From Manduca sexta (lineage: Eukaryota > Arthropoda > Insecta > Lepidoptera > Sphingidae), in contig NC_051124.1 of the NCBI RefSeq assembly GCF_014839805.1, forward strand, positions 7,750,001 through 7,814,000: 64,000 nt of DNA. Reading direction: 5' to 3'. Positions 1 through 13,200 of the stretch are shown here, in pieces. Each line of letters begins with the position of its first letter. Position 1 is the stretch's first letter. Made by a program: the position numbers and the translations under genes. Under the pieces are notes generated by a model. The model made no database searches. It was not told the origin of the DNA and saw nothing but the letters and a program-made list of their open reading frames with translations.

Positions 1-676
1 AGTTTCCTCTTTCAACATAATAGTAATAAGTCGGGGAAAATGTATTTTTTTTTTCGTATCTTTAAAGTAGTAGGTAATAAAATCTGTTTTACGGTACTGT
101 TCGGCTGGTTTCATAACCTAAAATGATGACGAAATATGAAGTCTGAGTAGAAATATTTTGAACCTGCATCTTGGTATGTGTAACTTCTGAATTTCATTTA
201 TTTATTATTTAAGATTACCAATAGACGATGCACAATACAAGTAAAATAAGGGCGTAAAACATAATTTTCATTCTGTGCTCCTCAAGATGGCAACCACAGC
301 TTACAAGTACTAGCTTACACCACTATATGGTTTACAACAGAGTTTATAATTCTAACAAATATAGCAACGACAAACCTGCTAGGAAATAACTTATATTTCA
401 ATTATGAAATGAAATAATTTATTTGAAGCTGTAAAATGTTATACATCATTTAGATCAGGTCAATATTAACTCTACCATCAGCTTGGAAAGCAGTTCTCAC
501 CAGAGAAGAACGGCCAAGAAAGACTGGTGTTGCGATTTTCAAAATTAGTTAAGATTTAAACTACAGTATAATACAGAGAACAAAAAATACAATTCGGTAA
601 GTACAATTAAGTATAGGTCTCTATAATTCACATGTGTAATGAGATTTACAACCATTATAGTCACGCCAGTAAAATA

Positions 677-835
677 TTACTAGCTTTTACTTGCGGCTCT
701 GCCCGCGTGAAGAAGTATTTCCGGGATAAAAAATAGCCTATAGCACTCCGGAGTAATATAGCTTCCTATTAGTGTAAAAAAATCAAACTCGGTTTAATGG
801 GTCCTAAGATTAGCGTGTTCAAATAAACAAACAAA
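677..835 (-). repeat. Helitron-like fragment (Lep1-type end)
   Basis: Read on the minus strand, the element ends in a GC-rich hairpin (GCGGGCAGAGCCGC) followed by AAAAGCTAGTAA, the CTAG-type end expected of a Helitron. The other end carries the TTTGTTTGTTTGAACACGCTAA block also seen near 33.2, 35.8-36.1, 46.5 and 46.8 kb. No coding capacity is visible, so it is a non-autonomous remnant. Confidence 0.6.
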
Positions 836-1065
836 TTCGTCAACTATATTTATTTATAATTATTTATTTAACTCTTTATATTTAGAGAAGTAAGTATATA
901 GGCGGACTTAATGCCAAATGCATTTTATTATATATTAGTAGATTAATAATAAACGTAACAACAAGAAAAAAAAACATTGATTAATAAAAAAGTAACTTCT
1001 ATGGCTCTTAAAACTAAATAAGTGCTATACGCCGCTTCATAGTTGGCCAACAAAATATTATAATA

Positions 1066-1200
1066 ATCATCAGCCCACAGGATGTCTACTGAACATGGGC
1101 CTCCCTCAAAGATTTCCAGATCAACCTATTGGAAGCGTCCCGCATCCAGCGACCTTCTGCGACTTTTATGAAATAATCTGTCCACCTCGTGGACGTGGAC
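1066..1200. repeat. Non-LTR retrotransposon-like fragment
   Basis: The segment begins with ATCATCAGCCCACAGGATGT and continues with a 'CTACTGAACATGGGCCTCCC' stretch and 'AGATTTCCAGATCAACC'. The reverse complement of the same sequence occurs near 33045-33143 and 58915-58970, and degenerate copies lie near 40795 and 41565. Dispersed copies with varying endpoints suggest a truncated LINE family; I cannot name it. Confidence 0.5.
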
Positions 1201-1385
1201 GTCCGAATAAAATCAGCTCTATTTACTGTCTCACTGTTGGACACGGGCTTCCTCTACTACTGAGAGGGAGTCATAACGGCCAATAATCACTTACAATGTT
1301 CTACAGACCGGAACAACAGTAATTGCGTACTGCTGATTGTCGATACAAATAGACAATGCCGTAGCGCCGCCCTTTCAATTGTTAT

Positions 1386-1688
1386 ATCAGCCCTGTATTA
1401 TATACTTGCCCACTGCTGAGCACGGGCCTCCTCTACTACTGAGAGGGATAAGGCCTTAGTCCACCATGCTGGCTTAGTGCGGATTGGTAGACTTCACTCA
1501 CCCTCGAAATTTCTCTATGGGTATGCAGGTGTTCTCACGATGTTTTCCTTCACCGTTAAAGCAAGCGATAATTCACAAAGAATAGACACATCATTTTTTA
1601 GAAAAGTCAGAGGTGTGTGCCCTTGGGATTTGAACCTGCGGACATTCGTCTCGGCAGTCCGTTCCACACCCAACTGGGCCATCGCTGC
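1386..1688 (-). repeat. tRNA-derived SINE, family A
   Basis: On the minus strand the copy starts with GCGATGGCCCAGTTGGGTGT (A-box like) and has a B-box-like GGTTCAAATCCC, then a body ending near AATACAGGGCTGATA. At least ten copies of this family occur in the window. The RNA polymerase III boxes and dispersed copies support a SINE. Confidence 0.8.
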
Positions 1689-1714
1689 ATGAATTGTTAA
1701 CGCTATTCGTAACG

Positions 1715-2060
1715 TATAATTTTTTTTTATACGTGCACGCCAAATGACCCTACTGTACCTGATGGTGCGTGGAGTGGGCTCCAATAGAATGACGACTGAC
1801 GAGAGAGTATTTTCCCTCAGCAGTCGACACAATTATGTCGGCCTGTTGCGACCGGATATACACAGGCTGATCCCGGTACGCGACTGACGACACTTACGTT
1901 AGCCACAATGGCTAACGTAAGTGTCGTCAGTCGCGTCAGTAACGTAATTACCCCTTGGAAGTCTATACAATTATGCCGGCCTTTTGGTACGGATATACAC
2001 AGGCTGATCCCAGTACGCGACACTTACATAGACCACTATAAGGGGTTTTAACACTTTGTG
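1715..2060. repeat. Dispersed repeat, family E, internally duplicated
   Basis: The stretch contains a block running from TGACCCTACTGTACCTGATG to GATATACACAGGCTGATCCC. The end of the block (GGATATACACAGGCTGATCCC region) recurs about 130 bp later. Other copies of the family lie near 10850-11050, 29110-29230 and 38880-39005. A perfect palindrome separates the two partial copies (see its own entry). It is probably a non-LTR element tail; the family is not named here. Confidence 0.55.
1878..1936. repeat. Perfect 28-bp inverted repeat, 3-nt loop
   Basis: Arm 1 is 1878-1905 and arm 2 is 1909-1936. Arm 2 is the exact reverse complement of arm 1, and the spacer is CAA. The arms contain TTACGTTAGCCA and TGGCTAACGTAA next to the loop. 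The palindrome sits inside a family E repeat, between two direct partial copies. Confidence 0.95.
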
Positions 2061-2121
2061 TACGGAGTCGCTATCCGGGCGTATATAAAATACCACCAGA
2101 AATATATTACCAAAGTTTTAA

Positions 2122-2481
2122 TTGCCTTCAACTTCACGCGGTATGATTGCAGTACTTGGTTGTTTATATCTTAAGTATCACCCACTGACGATTCAATATA
2201 AAAAAAATGTTAAAGTATTCGATATGATTGATGCTGGAACAACAATGATTAAAGAACTGGAGGCCATGAAAGTACTTATTGAAGACAATGTATTTGTTGC
2301 CTTAACTTCCACTCACTATAGAACTATTGTCTCTGTGTTAGATAGAATCAAAATTGAATCAGGTGTGTCAAAAAGACACGTCAGAATAGATAGAGGTCCT
2401 TTGATTGTTGTCATGATGTTTTTTTTTCAAATTATTCGAATTCGTTACATATATTTCGCAATTATTTTGTTACAATTGTAA
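2122..2481 (+). pseudogene. Possible hAT-type transposase remnant
   Basis: An open stretch of about 119 codons has a plausible core around 2176-2390 with residues such as IKELEAMKVL, THYRTIVSVL and KIESGVSKRHVR. Alternating amphipathic helices followed by a basic stretch resemble the C-terminal half of domesticated or relic hAT-like (52K/ZMYM1-like) proteins in insects. That match is from memory of the family pattern and is weak. There is no DNA-binding domain, no catalytic residues, and the 3' part runs into a T-rich stretch, so if real it is a broken fragment. Confidence 0.25.
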
Positions 2482-2496
2482 TATTGATGTGTGATA

Positions 2497-2850
2497 CAGA
2501 TACGCTAACGTCAATTATCTTTGTCCTTTATGATTGTGTTGGTCAACTGGTGGTAGGTCTCTCATACGTGAGTATCCGCCTGGGTAGGTACCACCGCAAT
2601 GTCTATTTCTGTCGCCAAGCAGCAGTGTGTAGTCTGTTGTGTTCCGATTTGAAGGACATTATAGCCAGTACTACTGGACATAATAAGACTTAACATCTCA
2701 TGTCTCAGGATGGCGAGCGCAATGGAATACCAAACAGTACTTAGTAATTCAAGATGTTGGATGGTGTTTCTACTATTTATGGGCAGTCGTATCGCTTACC
2801 ATCAGGCAAACGGCAAGCTCGTCTCGTCATTCAAAGGCCTAAAAAAATAA
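2497..2850 (+). repeat. LINE 3'-end-like repeat, family D
   Basis: The copy includes GGTAGGTCTCTC, GCCAAGCAGCAGTGTGTAGT, TCTCAGGATGGCGAGCGCA and CGTATCGCTTACCATCAGGC, and ends in AAAAAAATAAAA. A similar copy starts at 11634, a 5'-shortened copy lies at 31163-31435 and a decayed one near 18029. The A-rich end and 5' truncation fit a non-LTR retrotransposon tail. Confidence 0.65.
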
Positions 2851-3984
2851 AATTCCAAAACTACCGATATATGTGCATGCAAGTTTAATTAAAGAGGGGC
2901 GAATTTACCCTATTTGATACGCACCTCGGTCCCCTGACATGGATGTTTAATGTTTTTATTGTTTTCCTTCAAAAACAAAAAAGGAAAAAATATGGACTAC
3001 AAATTTAGTTTACAGTTTAGATTACTCGCGTTGGGCTAAAATTTATGTCACTGCCCATTATGGTAAAGTAGTAAAACAATGAACATTATTACGAGTAGCG
3101 ACAGCTAGCACGTTGAATGAACTGCCCGAAGTTTTTTTTTAGGGCTCCAAGCCCATTCTCATTCCCATAATGTAGATCAGACTTATTTACATTCTACTCT
3201 AATTTCCTACTTCTTCTTCTCTACCCTATTCCCATGTGAGAAACATATTTTTCTGTGTGGGAGTCCTTTTTTCTATCTTTTTTTATATCTACCATCATTC
3301 TCGCATTTTTCTTATTATCTATTTCATATATTACATCTATTTTAACTGTTAGTTTTCATTTGGTTTGTTTACTTCTATTTTATTTAAAGTTTATATTTTT
3401 GTTGTTTACTCTATGCTTTAGTTACTAAGTTCGTGTAACTGCCCGAAGTTTCCGCGTCAAATCTCGGGACACGCCTTTTGACTTCAAAGTAACCTGTATT
3501 TGTCATAATCCTCGCCTGTTTTAGCAAGTGAGGGAACAGCACGAGATCCTAAGAGCTCTCCATATATTCGAAGTTGTTTGACAAACTAACAAAGTAAAAT
3601 AACTTCTCTGCTAAGTAAATAAGGTTCTCGCAATACGTAAAAACACGAGACATTACATAAGATTAGTAAGTCGTAGTAATTATCGATCTAGGATACCGTG
3701 ACATCGTACGGCGAGACAAACTATTCCACCAAGACATCCCCCGGTCCGTGTTACAAAAACCTGGCCTTGAAGATTTTCGTTTAATATTCTACACATATAT
3801 ACTTATATACAAACCTATATTTTCACAAGTTGGGTGGTACGGTGTCCATAAATTTTTGTTTAAACAGACATAACTAACCATGTGGAAAATCAAGTGTGAC
3901 ATTACTTGGCAACATATCACAAAAACTCATGTGACTATAATGCATGGAATTGCACATTTCTTGATTATTTTTGGGGTATACATA
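2851..3984. other. Unassigned AT-rich DNA
   Basis: I see no gene, RNA or clear repeat. A pyrimidine-rich tract runs about 3190-3420. The short phrase AACTGCCCGAAGTTT occurs twice (about 3119 and 3437), hinting at a decayed repeat. Confidence 0.5.
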
Positions 3985-4285
3985 CACATAAACTTGTGCT
4001 TTTTATTCCCGAAGGGGTGTATCATTTCATCCACGAAGACGCGCCCCACTGACTTTTGAGCGGGAGTGTTGCGCTGGTCGCTGTGTAAGGGGACTGATCC
4101 AATCACAGAGTGCAACTATGTAAATTCCATCCCATGATGTGATAGGGGTCGGGTCTATCGCTATAACGAGCACAAAATCGAAACGCTATGCTGATAGTGA
4201 GTAAATAAACCCAATATAGTGGCCCGACCCGAGGACCGAACCCGATACCTAAGCACTCCAGTCGTACCTTAATACATTGACCTAT
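3985..4285 (-). repeat. SINE family B copy with an inserted MITE-like end
   Basis: On the minus strand the 3' half matches SINE family B (CCCATGATGTGATAGGGG and CCCGAAGGGGTG in plus-strand reading). Between these, 4025-4055 carries ATCCACGAAGACGCGCCCC, which matches the terminal repeat of the MITE at 7847-8042. A nested or chimeric insertion is likely. Confidence 0.5.
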
Positions 4286-5587
4286 AAAAGCGACAGCAGC
4301 GAAAAAAAGACTTATTTTTAGGTAAAATAAAAGCGTGTTGTGATAATTAACCATGAGAGCAGCTTTTTCAGATATGTTTTTTTAACAAATAATAGTTAAT
4401 GTGAGTTTTTTGCGATAATACTAAATACATATTGGGGACGGAAAACAGCTTGAATTTCAATGCTGTTTCTTGAAAGGACTTCTTTTTATACTAATTGCTG
4501 GTACATATTAACAAAGGCACAAAATCAAATATAGTCTAATACCCTAATAAAGCAAGGCGTAAACGCCGCGTGCTTCCCGCGAGTTCGCAACGAGTGCGCT
4601 TCGAGCATGATCCTCGTCGTCTTGAAAAGTCGCTACCACAATGGATTTAGACGAAGAATCATTACTGTTTGCTTTATTACTTCGAAAAGCCAGAAATTGT
4701 AAGTAAATATAACGACGAATTTGAAAGGATACATGATTTAATTATATGGGAAATTGTATTTTGCAAGTAAATAAATGAACTGCCCCAAAAATAATAATCT
4801 TGATGAGTGCAATGCTAGTTTTTTCCCCATTCTTCTCTGTTGGGAACTACTTTCCTAGTAAAGTTAATATTGATGGAATCTAAATTATGTTTAACATTAA
4901 GGATTGAATGATTTCAGTTCATTTCAAGAAACTAATCATCTAAAAGAGAACAATCACCAGATAGTGTGTGTGTTATAATGTAGATACATTCGAAACGAAT
5001 AGTGAAGCAAAAAATCCGTTCCTACCTGCGAATATCAAGGCTCAAATTTTAAGAGTAACACATGGTACAAAATTTCTTAAGACGTGCATACATATATTTA
5101 AAATTATAAGTTTCATATGAAAAAAAGATCGAAATCACTTCGACGTAAGGTTCTTTTTTGCACATGAGTATGGTGGCGCTATTCGTGGCGAAAACGTTAC
5201 GTACACCCACGTGCAAACAGTATATTATTATGACCAGTATTTTTTTTTTAATTACACAGTCGAGTGCAAAAAGTTTTTAGTTATAAATGAGATAAGAAAT
5301 ACATTTGACGAAATCAAATATTGTGGAATCACTTGAAATGCACACATAGTTAAAGCGGCAGCTCTGGTAGGTACTGATATAAAGTTTTAGCAATGTACAA
5401 TACATTTTATTATTATTGGCAAATATTTTATTGTTTATTCTAACCATAAAATTAATCTAAAATAGTTAAACACAGGTAAATAGATAATATAATGACATCA
5501 TACCTACGTAATTTGCTGAAATGTATATGTGATAACTGACACTTCCATTTATACAAACATAAACTGAGCATATATTTCTACACAAAC
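4286..5587. other. Unassigned intergenic DNA
   Basis: No gene or repeat that I recognise. The stretch is AT-rich with scattered short open frames and no Cys-rich LU exon. Confidence 0.5.
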
Positions 5588-5825
5588 ATCACGCCTTTAT
5601 CCCTGAATGGGTAGGCAGAGGTGCCACCATTGCACCCACTTTTTACCATGTGCTCTATGAATATGTAATAGGGGATCCCACTACCATATCAGACACTAAA
5701 TCCACACTTCGGGCTGACATCGAGCTGAAAAACTCAATATCATTTTTACCGACCCAGGATTCGAACTTGGGCCTCAATACGGTGTTGTACTACGCACGCA
5801 ATGCAACTACGCCACCGAGCCAGTC
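5588..5825 (-). repeat. tRNA-headed SINE, family B
   Basis: Plus-strand reading starts CACGCCTTTATCCCTGAATGG and ends GCAACTACGCCACCGAGCCAG. In reverse this gives an A-box like TGGCGTAGTTGC and a B-box like GTTCGAATCCTGGG. Related copies occur near 10540, 12000, 17240, 18610, 22250, 35210, 38520, 45000 and 63384. Confidence 0.75.
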
Positions 5826-5828
5826 TAA

Positions 5829-6099
5829 CTCCTACTAATCCTACTAATATTATAAATGCGAAAGTTTGTGTGGATGAATGTATGGATGTATGTTTGTTCG
5901 TCTTTCAAGAAAACACTACAGAATGGATTTGGATGAAACTTTACAGTAATATTGGTTATACATCAGAATAATATATAGGCTATAATTTACTTTGATTTTG
6001 TGTATTTTGGCCATAATATAACGACATATCAAGTAAGTCGAAAAAAAAAATAAGCCGGAAATCTCCGTCACGCGGGCGGAGCTTCGAGCAAAAGCTAAT
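5829..6099 (+). mobile_element. Lep1-type non-autonomous Helitron
   Basis: It starts TCCTACTAATATTATAAATG (after a short duplicated TCCTACTAA), contains GAATGGATTTGGATGAAACT and ends with the hairpin region CACGCGGGCGGAGCTTCGAGC then AAAAGCTAAT. The TC start, terminal hairpin and CTAA end fit a lepidopteran Helitron. No Rep or helicase is encoded. Confidence 0.7.
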
Positions 6100-7070
6100 A
6101 TATTATATTTTTTAAGATTATGATTATTCTTATAATTAATCAGAATTATACTATGTGGTTAGCGTTATTATCAAGGAATGTCACGTGTCCAGTACTATGA
6201 AAGGCAAACGTTTTCGAAAACTATTTTAACGTTCTTGTGTTGGAGGAATTAGAACTACGTATAATTAGATTTAGATATCAATTTTGTGAAAATTTGTTTT
6301 TCAATATGTTTGAAATAATTGATTCTGCTCACTCAATTTCGATGTAGATGTACTGATATCTTTTTCTTTTTTAGTGTAATCTACAGCTGCAATGTTTATA
6401 ATCAAATTATAAACTATTAAATAAGATAAAAACTGCTAAATGCAGTGTAGCTGCACGCATTCAGGGTTCGATAGTAAACTTATTGCTTTTACTATAGATA
6501 TTTACTAGAGAAAAATGATAATATAATGTTTTGTGAAATTTTTAGACCTCGATTTTTTTCTTTTTACATTTTAACTGATACATAGTGAAACCTTAGTGAG
6601 TAATAAAAATGCGCTGCCATGCTAGTTAAGAATTTTTAACGTGAAATTGCGCGGAAATTGAACGAACAAAATTAATGCAAAGTCATTTCAAGTAAAATTT
6701 TATAAAACTTACCTTATTTCTTACTTTATAATCTTATAAATGCGAATGATGAAATCTAGAACCTATAGATTATCCTGGTAATTTGCTCCCATGGAAAATA
6801 ATGTAATATTTTAAATCTGATTTTTGAACAGATGGCGCTGACGTCGTCCTGCGAGCGCTATGAACCACTACACTGTTTAAGAGACCTTTGTAGAAAGCCT
6901 TTTCACGCAGGCGAAGGTGCAAGCAAAACCGTTTTAAAAAAATGAACAATTCCTTTATTGATGAAAACTGTAATATGTCACATTGATTGAATTTTGTATT
7001 TCTTTATCCTTACTATAGTAACGATTTTCTTAGAACAATCCTAAAAAAAATTGCCGAATTTATGCGTACC
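6100..7070. other. Unassigned DNA upstream of gene 1
   Basis: No gene, RNA or clear repeat is visible. It may hold regulatory sequence for gene 1, but nothing specific can be shown. Confidence 0.4.
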
Positions 7071-7138
7071 CTACGCCGTGTCAATGCGTTGGTCGGCGTC
7101 CGCCTGTCGGGCGGGCGCAGCGCCGGGTTCTCACTACT

Positions 7139-7143
7139 TCAGT
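7139..7143 (+). promoter_or_regulatory. Candidate arthropod initiator (TCAGT) of gene 1
   Basis: TCAGT lies 68 bp upstream of the gene 1 start codon, just after a GC-rich, CpG-containing patch (about 7070-7135). No TATA box is visible at the usual distance. The assignment rests on the arthropod TCAGT initiator motif alone. Confidence 0.3.
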
Positions 7144-7210
7144 ATCGCTCATCCGTACACACGGATCACTCGTGTACAGTGGTGTTAAAAAGTTAACAGA
7201 AAAATTAACC

Positions 7211-10200
7211 ATGGCCAAAAGTGTAGCTATTACGCTCGCATTCCTCTTAGCGGTGTTCGAAATCGGTACGTTGTATTCCATATCACTTGTGCGCTTTATT
7301 GTATTGTAGTTTATCAGTTTGAAAGCCACTTGATTGGTTCAATCATTGTTTATCACTCGGAATAGTACGCGTTGAAAACTTGCCAACGTTATAATTGAAG
7401 TTATGACTCACGGTTATTTTTTATTAATGATCTTTATTTTGTACTAGTTATTAGTTTGAAAAGTCGGTCGTAAGTTTCAAACTGCGGAACGACTTTAGAA
7501 GTTAATTTGAGATTGACTTTGCAATCGTCAGCCAAAGTTACCAAATAAATTGTGAACATTATTAAATATAATATGACAATTGTAAAATTTTTCTTACTTA
7601 AATAAATAAGTATTTATGACATTAACACGAGCAATCTAAATACCCAAAATTGTTGCAATTGAGTCATTTCTTCATACTACGCGTGAATTTTATGATTAAT
7701 ACTAGCTGTCTTTTTGTTCGTACTGGTTAAGATACGTCATCTCTTTCACACATGCCGTGTATTGTTTAGACCAAATACTTGTAGTATAATGTAAGTAAAA
7801 TAATGCTATATACATACGGAACACCTGTTTCGTTTGATATGCTGTTGATAAATCATTCACGAAGACGCACCCCAGACTTGCCCTAATTGCTTTCAGTGTG
7901 CGTGAGCAGCATGAGTGCACACGCAAACTACGATATATTATAGCGTCGGGGAAAGAGCTTGGACCAGTCTCCTTACCTCGTGACACCCCGCAACACCCCC
8001 ATTCGAAAGGTGGCGGGGCGCGTCTTCATGGATGCAATTATCTATACTTAATACCTATCATCTTAACTATCAACTGTGGATAAAAAATATTTTTACTGCG
8101 ACCCACTTAATTATTCATCAAAACTCTGTGGCACATTCTCACGTTCGGTGCCAATAGGCTATGCCCGTTAATGGCTATGCCTATTGTGTCTCTCCTACAG
8201 ATTTCTACAATTCAATATTCCAATTCACAATCATATGTATAAGTTAAAAAAAAATACAATTAAATTATTACTTTATTTGAGCAGCACAAGCGCACACGCA
8301 CGCTGTAAACGATTAGGGAAAATAGTGGGGCGCGTCCTCGTGAATGAAATTACCTACACAATACACTCCAAATGATGTGGGCCAACGAAACTTTGCATTT
8401 TTTGACGGTGAGTGTAATCGGCATGTTGTACTGAATTGACACCTGGTTATATCGTCGGTTAACGGTTGATTAAAACAACGTAGGAATAAATTGGCTTAAT
8501 ACAGATCAAAAATATAGTACATATATTTTGTCATACAGGTGCTTGTGAATAATTAGGTAGATGTCAATTTATTTCTTACCGACAAATTCCACGCAGACTT
8601 AATGTCAAATAAATTAACACAACCGCGTGCCTTGACGATTGGTAAAACTATATCGACTTATACTGGACTAGGTTTTCCCCACAGATTCGACCGCGTAAAA
8701 ATATTTTCCTGCTATAAAAATACCCTATAGCGCTCAATAGCGAAGTAATGTGGCTTCCTAATGGAGAAAGAGTTGTCAAATCAGTTCAGTAGTTCCAGAG
8801 ATTAAGCCCTACAAACCCACAAACAATTAAACTCACAAATTTTATATCTTTATAATATTTTAGTAAAGATGTATGTACACCGGCAGGGCCCACACTACTG
8901 GTTGTAATGCGCCTCTATGAGAAGTCTAGTACTATGCGTACAATCAGATAAACATCAAATAACCATCAAAGAGATGGATATTTGAAATTTTGTCTATAGA
9001 CTATACATGAATGAATGAATGAATCCCTCCTAGCCGAATTTCGGCCACGGCGGCCAATCTCAACGGAGATCAGCCAGGTACGCAGGAGATATTATAGTGC
9101 ACAAGTGTGTGCGCAATACACAGGTGCACACTCTGTTCCTTCACTCTCATAGTCCGGTGAGACGGCAATCCGACATGACCGGAGAGAGATCAGGCGCAGG
9201 ACCAACGGCTTTACGTGCTTTCCGAGGCACGGGGGTATCACACCGCCAACTTCCTGACTCCGAGCTGCAACTGAGTAATTTTTAAGATAGAAAAACCCAG
9301 TCACAATTATTTTGGCCCGACCCGGGATTCGAACCCAAGACCTCAGCGCGGCAGTCGTACTCGTACCGTATTCACTTACAACTACGCGACCGAGGCAGTC
9401 GAGTCTATACATATCGATATATCTATGTATACATATCGATAGTTAAAAGGCTAATCGAATCAGCGATATTTTTTTTCGAAAAATTTTATGATATAAAAAC
9501 ATTAAAAAAATCGGTGATTTTAAATAAGTATGAAACTAAGGGCTGCAAAAAAATGTTGCTTAAGTTAATTAGCCTATCACCCATCGATATGATGATGGTA
9601 TAGACCCTATGTGGGTTAAGTCAGTAGTAAGTCATCATTGTCCATCAATTTAGCGATATTCCTAACTAGTTAGGTCGCAAAAAATTAAGTCAAGTTAACA
9701 TTCACCACTTGAAGACCATGCTACAGTAGGTTTAAAAATGAGTACCTTATTCATTAATAAACAGAGAAAGATAAGTAATTTACAATGTTTTCAAGATCTT
9801 TAAACTGTTTGATATGAATGTTTCTGTGGAGAGTATAATAAAAATATATATTTATATTGTATGTTTATTGTTTACACACTTTATCTAGTTATGATATCAC
9901 AGCTGTGTCATTTGAATCATTTGTGGTTTGTCATGCACTGATTAGAATATATTATAAATATCAGTATAATACGGAATTACATTTCAGACAATGTTTATTT
10001 TAAACCTTAAATCAACTATTGTAATAAAATTATTATGCAATTTTACTGCATTCTGAATATACCTTTACGTTTCAATTGCACTGATTCACTCTTTTCTTAA
10101 TACAAATGAACTATAGTTTCGAAATTCGCCTACTTTCGACAAATACTTTTGCTGTTACAATGCTGCACTAAGTTTAGAGCAAGAATATGCCTACGCAAAA

Positions 10201-13200
10201 TTAGTTTTTCGAGATAAAGCGGCCTATTCTCGCCTAAACACTTTCGAAATAATAAAAAAATAGAATTCGCATAGTTTATTACGGAAGTGTGGTAACATAG
10301 ACTTATGAAACTATTATTATGTCGCAATAAAAGACGACTCTATAGCTTTACAATGGAACAATAATTATACTGTTCAAGGATTTTAGAATTTTCCAATAAT
10401 AAAGTCACGACACGCAAACAATTTGCTAGGTAATTGTAAGCAACTGAGAAATGACTAAGAACGTACCTATCTACACTTTGTTAGTATAATGAAGGTCACA
10501 AAACGTAAACAAATAATATACATAACATACATACATACTTAACATCACGCATTTTATCCCCGAAGGGGTATGCAGAGGCGCAACTAGGGCACCCACTTTT
10601 CGCCAAGTATATTCCGTCCCATGATGTGATAGGGGGCGAGCCTATCGCCATATCGGGCACAAATTCCAGACTCCGGGCTGATACTGAGCAGAAAAACCCA
10701 AATATCACTTTGCCCGACCCGGGATTCGAACCCAGGACCTCAGAGCACTATTGTACCGGACATGCAATACAACTACGCCACCGAGGCAGTCAAAAAAAAG
10801 TAATATACGTACATAAAAAAATAATAATATACGTACATGTCAATTAGGGTTTTTTTTTAATCCTCACACGGCAAAGTGACTGCACTGCATCTGATGATAG
10901 CACGATGCCGTCCAGACAAAGTATCGAATGGTAACAGATGGCTAACTCATGCCATTCGACACAATCATGCCGACCTACTAAGATGCTTCTTCACGCTTAG
11001 GAGAAAGGACCCTGCATAATAGGAAGTAGGGAATATAGGATGGGATATGTTCGGTATTGTCATTTGGGAACATCACTCCAATTACTTTTTATGTAATAAT
11101 AATAATATCAGCCCTGTATTATATACTTGCCCACTGCTGAGCACGGGCCTCCTCTACTACTGAGAGGGATTAGGCCTTAGTCCACCACGCTGGCCTAGTG
11201 CGGATTGGTAGACTTCACACACCTTCGAAATTCCTATAGAGAACTTCTCAGATGTGCAGGTTTCCTCACGATGTTTTCCTTCACCGTTAAAGCGAACGAT
11301 AAATTGACAAAGAATACACTTATGATTTTAGAAAAGTCAGAGATGTGTGCCCTTGGGATTTGAACCTGCGGACATTTGTCTTGGCAGTCCGTTCCATACC
11401 CAACGAGACTATCGCTACTTCCAATTACTTCTTACTTCCGTTCAAAATATAATATTTAAAGCCATTCGAAACAACTCTAATACTATTGAAACCAATTATT
11501 ATGGACAAGAAATTGTTTTTCTGTAAACATATACATTTAAAATGATTTATGTGAAGCAATTATAAGCTATTTATAATTATTATGTATAATTATGTTATGA
11601 CATCAAAGAAACATTGACTCATCCATACACATACGCTAACGTCAATTTTTGTCCTTTATAAATGTGTAGGTCAACTGGTGGTAGGTCTCTCCTATGTGAG
11701 AGTCCGCCTGGGTACCACTGCAATGTATATTTCTGCCGCCAAGCAACAGTGTGTAGTCACAGTTGTGTTCCGGTTTGAAGGACATTGTAGCCAGTGTAAC
11801 TGCTGGACATAATAAGACTTAACATCTCATGTCTCAGGATGGCGAGCGCAGTGGAATACCAAACAATACTTTGTAATTCAAGGTGATGGTGTTTCTACTG
11901 TTTATGAGCAGTCGTATCGCTTACCATCAGATGAACGGCAAGCTCGTCTCGTCATTCAGTCATAAAAAAAGGTGATATCGTACCCTTTATACATACATGC
12001 ATACCATCATGCCTTTCCCCTTTTCAGGGTAAGAAGAGGTCTAACAAATCAATGTAGCCAACTATGTTAGACGCCCTGTATGATACGGATCTGTTGCATT
12101 TACCGAACAAAATTCTAAACTCTAGTCTGCTACTAAACAGAATAAGCAATGTTCACTTTGCCAGACTTAGGGAACTAATCCGAAATCACAGCGCGGTAGT
12201 CGTAATACGTACGCAAAACAACGCCATCGGGGGAGTCACCAGTACCATTTTATCTGGCTTACCCATACGGTTATTCAATCATTTATAGATTTGTATGAAG
12301 AGCTTGTGAATGACCGCCTACATCTAGAATACCCATCGCTGAGCTGCTGGCTAAAAATAAATCTGCCGTAAATATATTCTGGCCAATGGATTTCGACCGA
12401 CCATTATACCCAGCTCCATAGTAGAACATTAGAGTTGCCAAGTGCATTGTATTAGTTCTACCAGCAGTAGTATAAATGAAAGAAACTAATTACTGAATTT
12501 AACCAATAACAACAAATCAAATTGGATTTAGTTCGGTGTTTTCACTGAAATAAGGCGTTCTCATCAACAAGAACCTAAGTTTCACATTTCGGGACTAGCT
12601 AATATAATATACAAAATTCCAGATTCCGATTACAAGAGAAGAATGCCTTTACCAAAGATTCCTACACATCGCATGAGATGTCCATCGTTTCGGTATATGT
12701 TGTTTTTCAATTTGAAAACATTAAGCAAAAATAACTTCCTCTGTATCAGTATCTGGCGCGCAATAGTGCTCGTAATTCAATATTCAGCTCTCTTTATAAT
12801 GTAGCATAAAACACGATCGTCCATATCGTTTCGTTTTAATAGGTCAAAAGAATAATATGTGTCGCACGTGTTGTTCCCTCGACCAATCAGGATCATCACA
12901 ATTAGACGACACGGACGTTCGCGTCGTTTTTGTTTCGTCTAATAGGGGACAGCTTTTACTCTTTAGGATGGTTTCGATTGTTACCGTCATTCACTACTAG
13001 AACTCCTCAATCTTCAGTATAAAAGATCTGTACTACAATCTGCATTTTTCATAATACATTAAATGTGAAAAATAGGTTTTTCGTCATATTCGCCAGTCTC
13101 GGTTCTATTCGATCAGGATATATTCTGGAATTCATCCAGATATTTAACGACTGCGCAGTATATGCTTTCAGTTATGTAGACCAGTTATGCCATGTCGACC

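Noticed and set aside
9092..9412. Minus-strand frame of 106 codons
   Set aside because: It lies wholly within a SINE family F copy; the 'protein' is translated tRNA-like promoter and SINE body.
12064..12288. Plus-strand frame of 74 codons
   Set aside because: It overlaps a decayed SINE family B copy.
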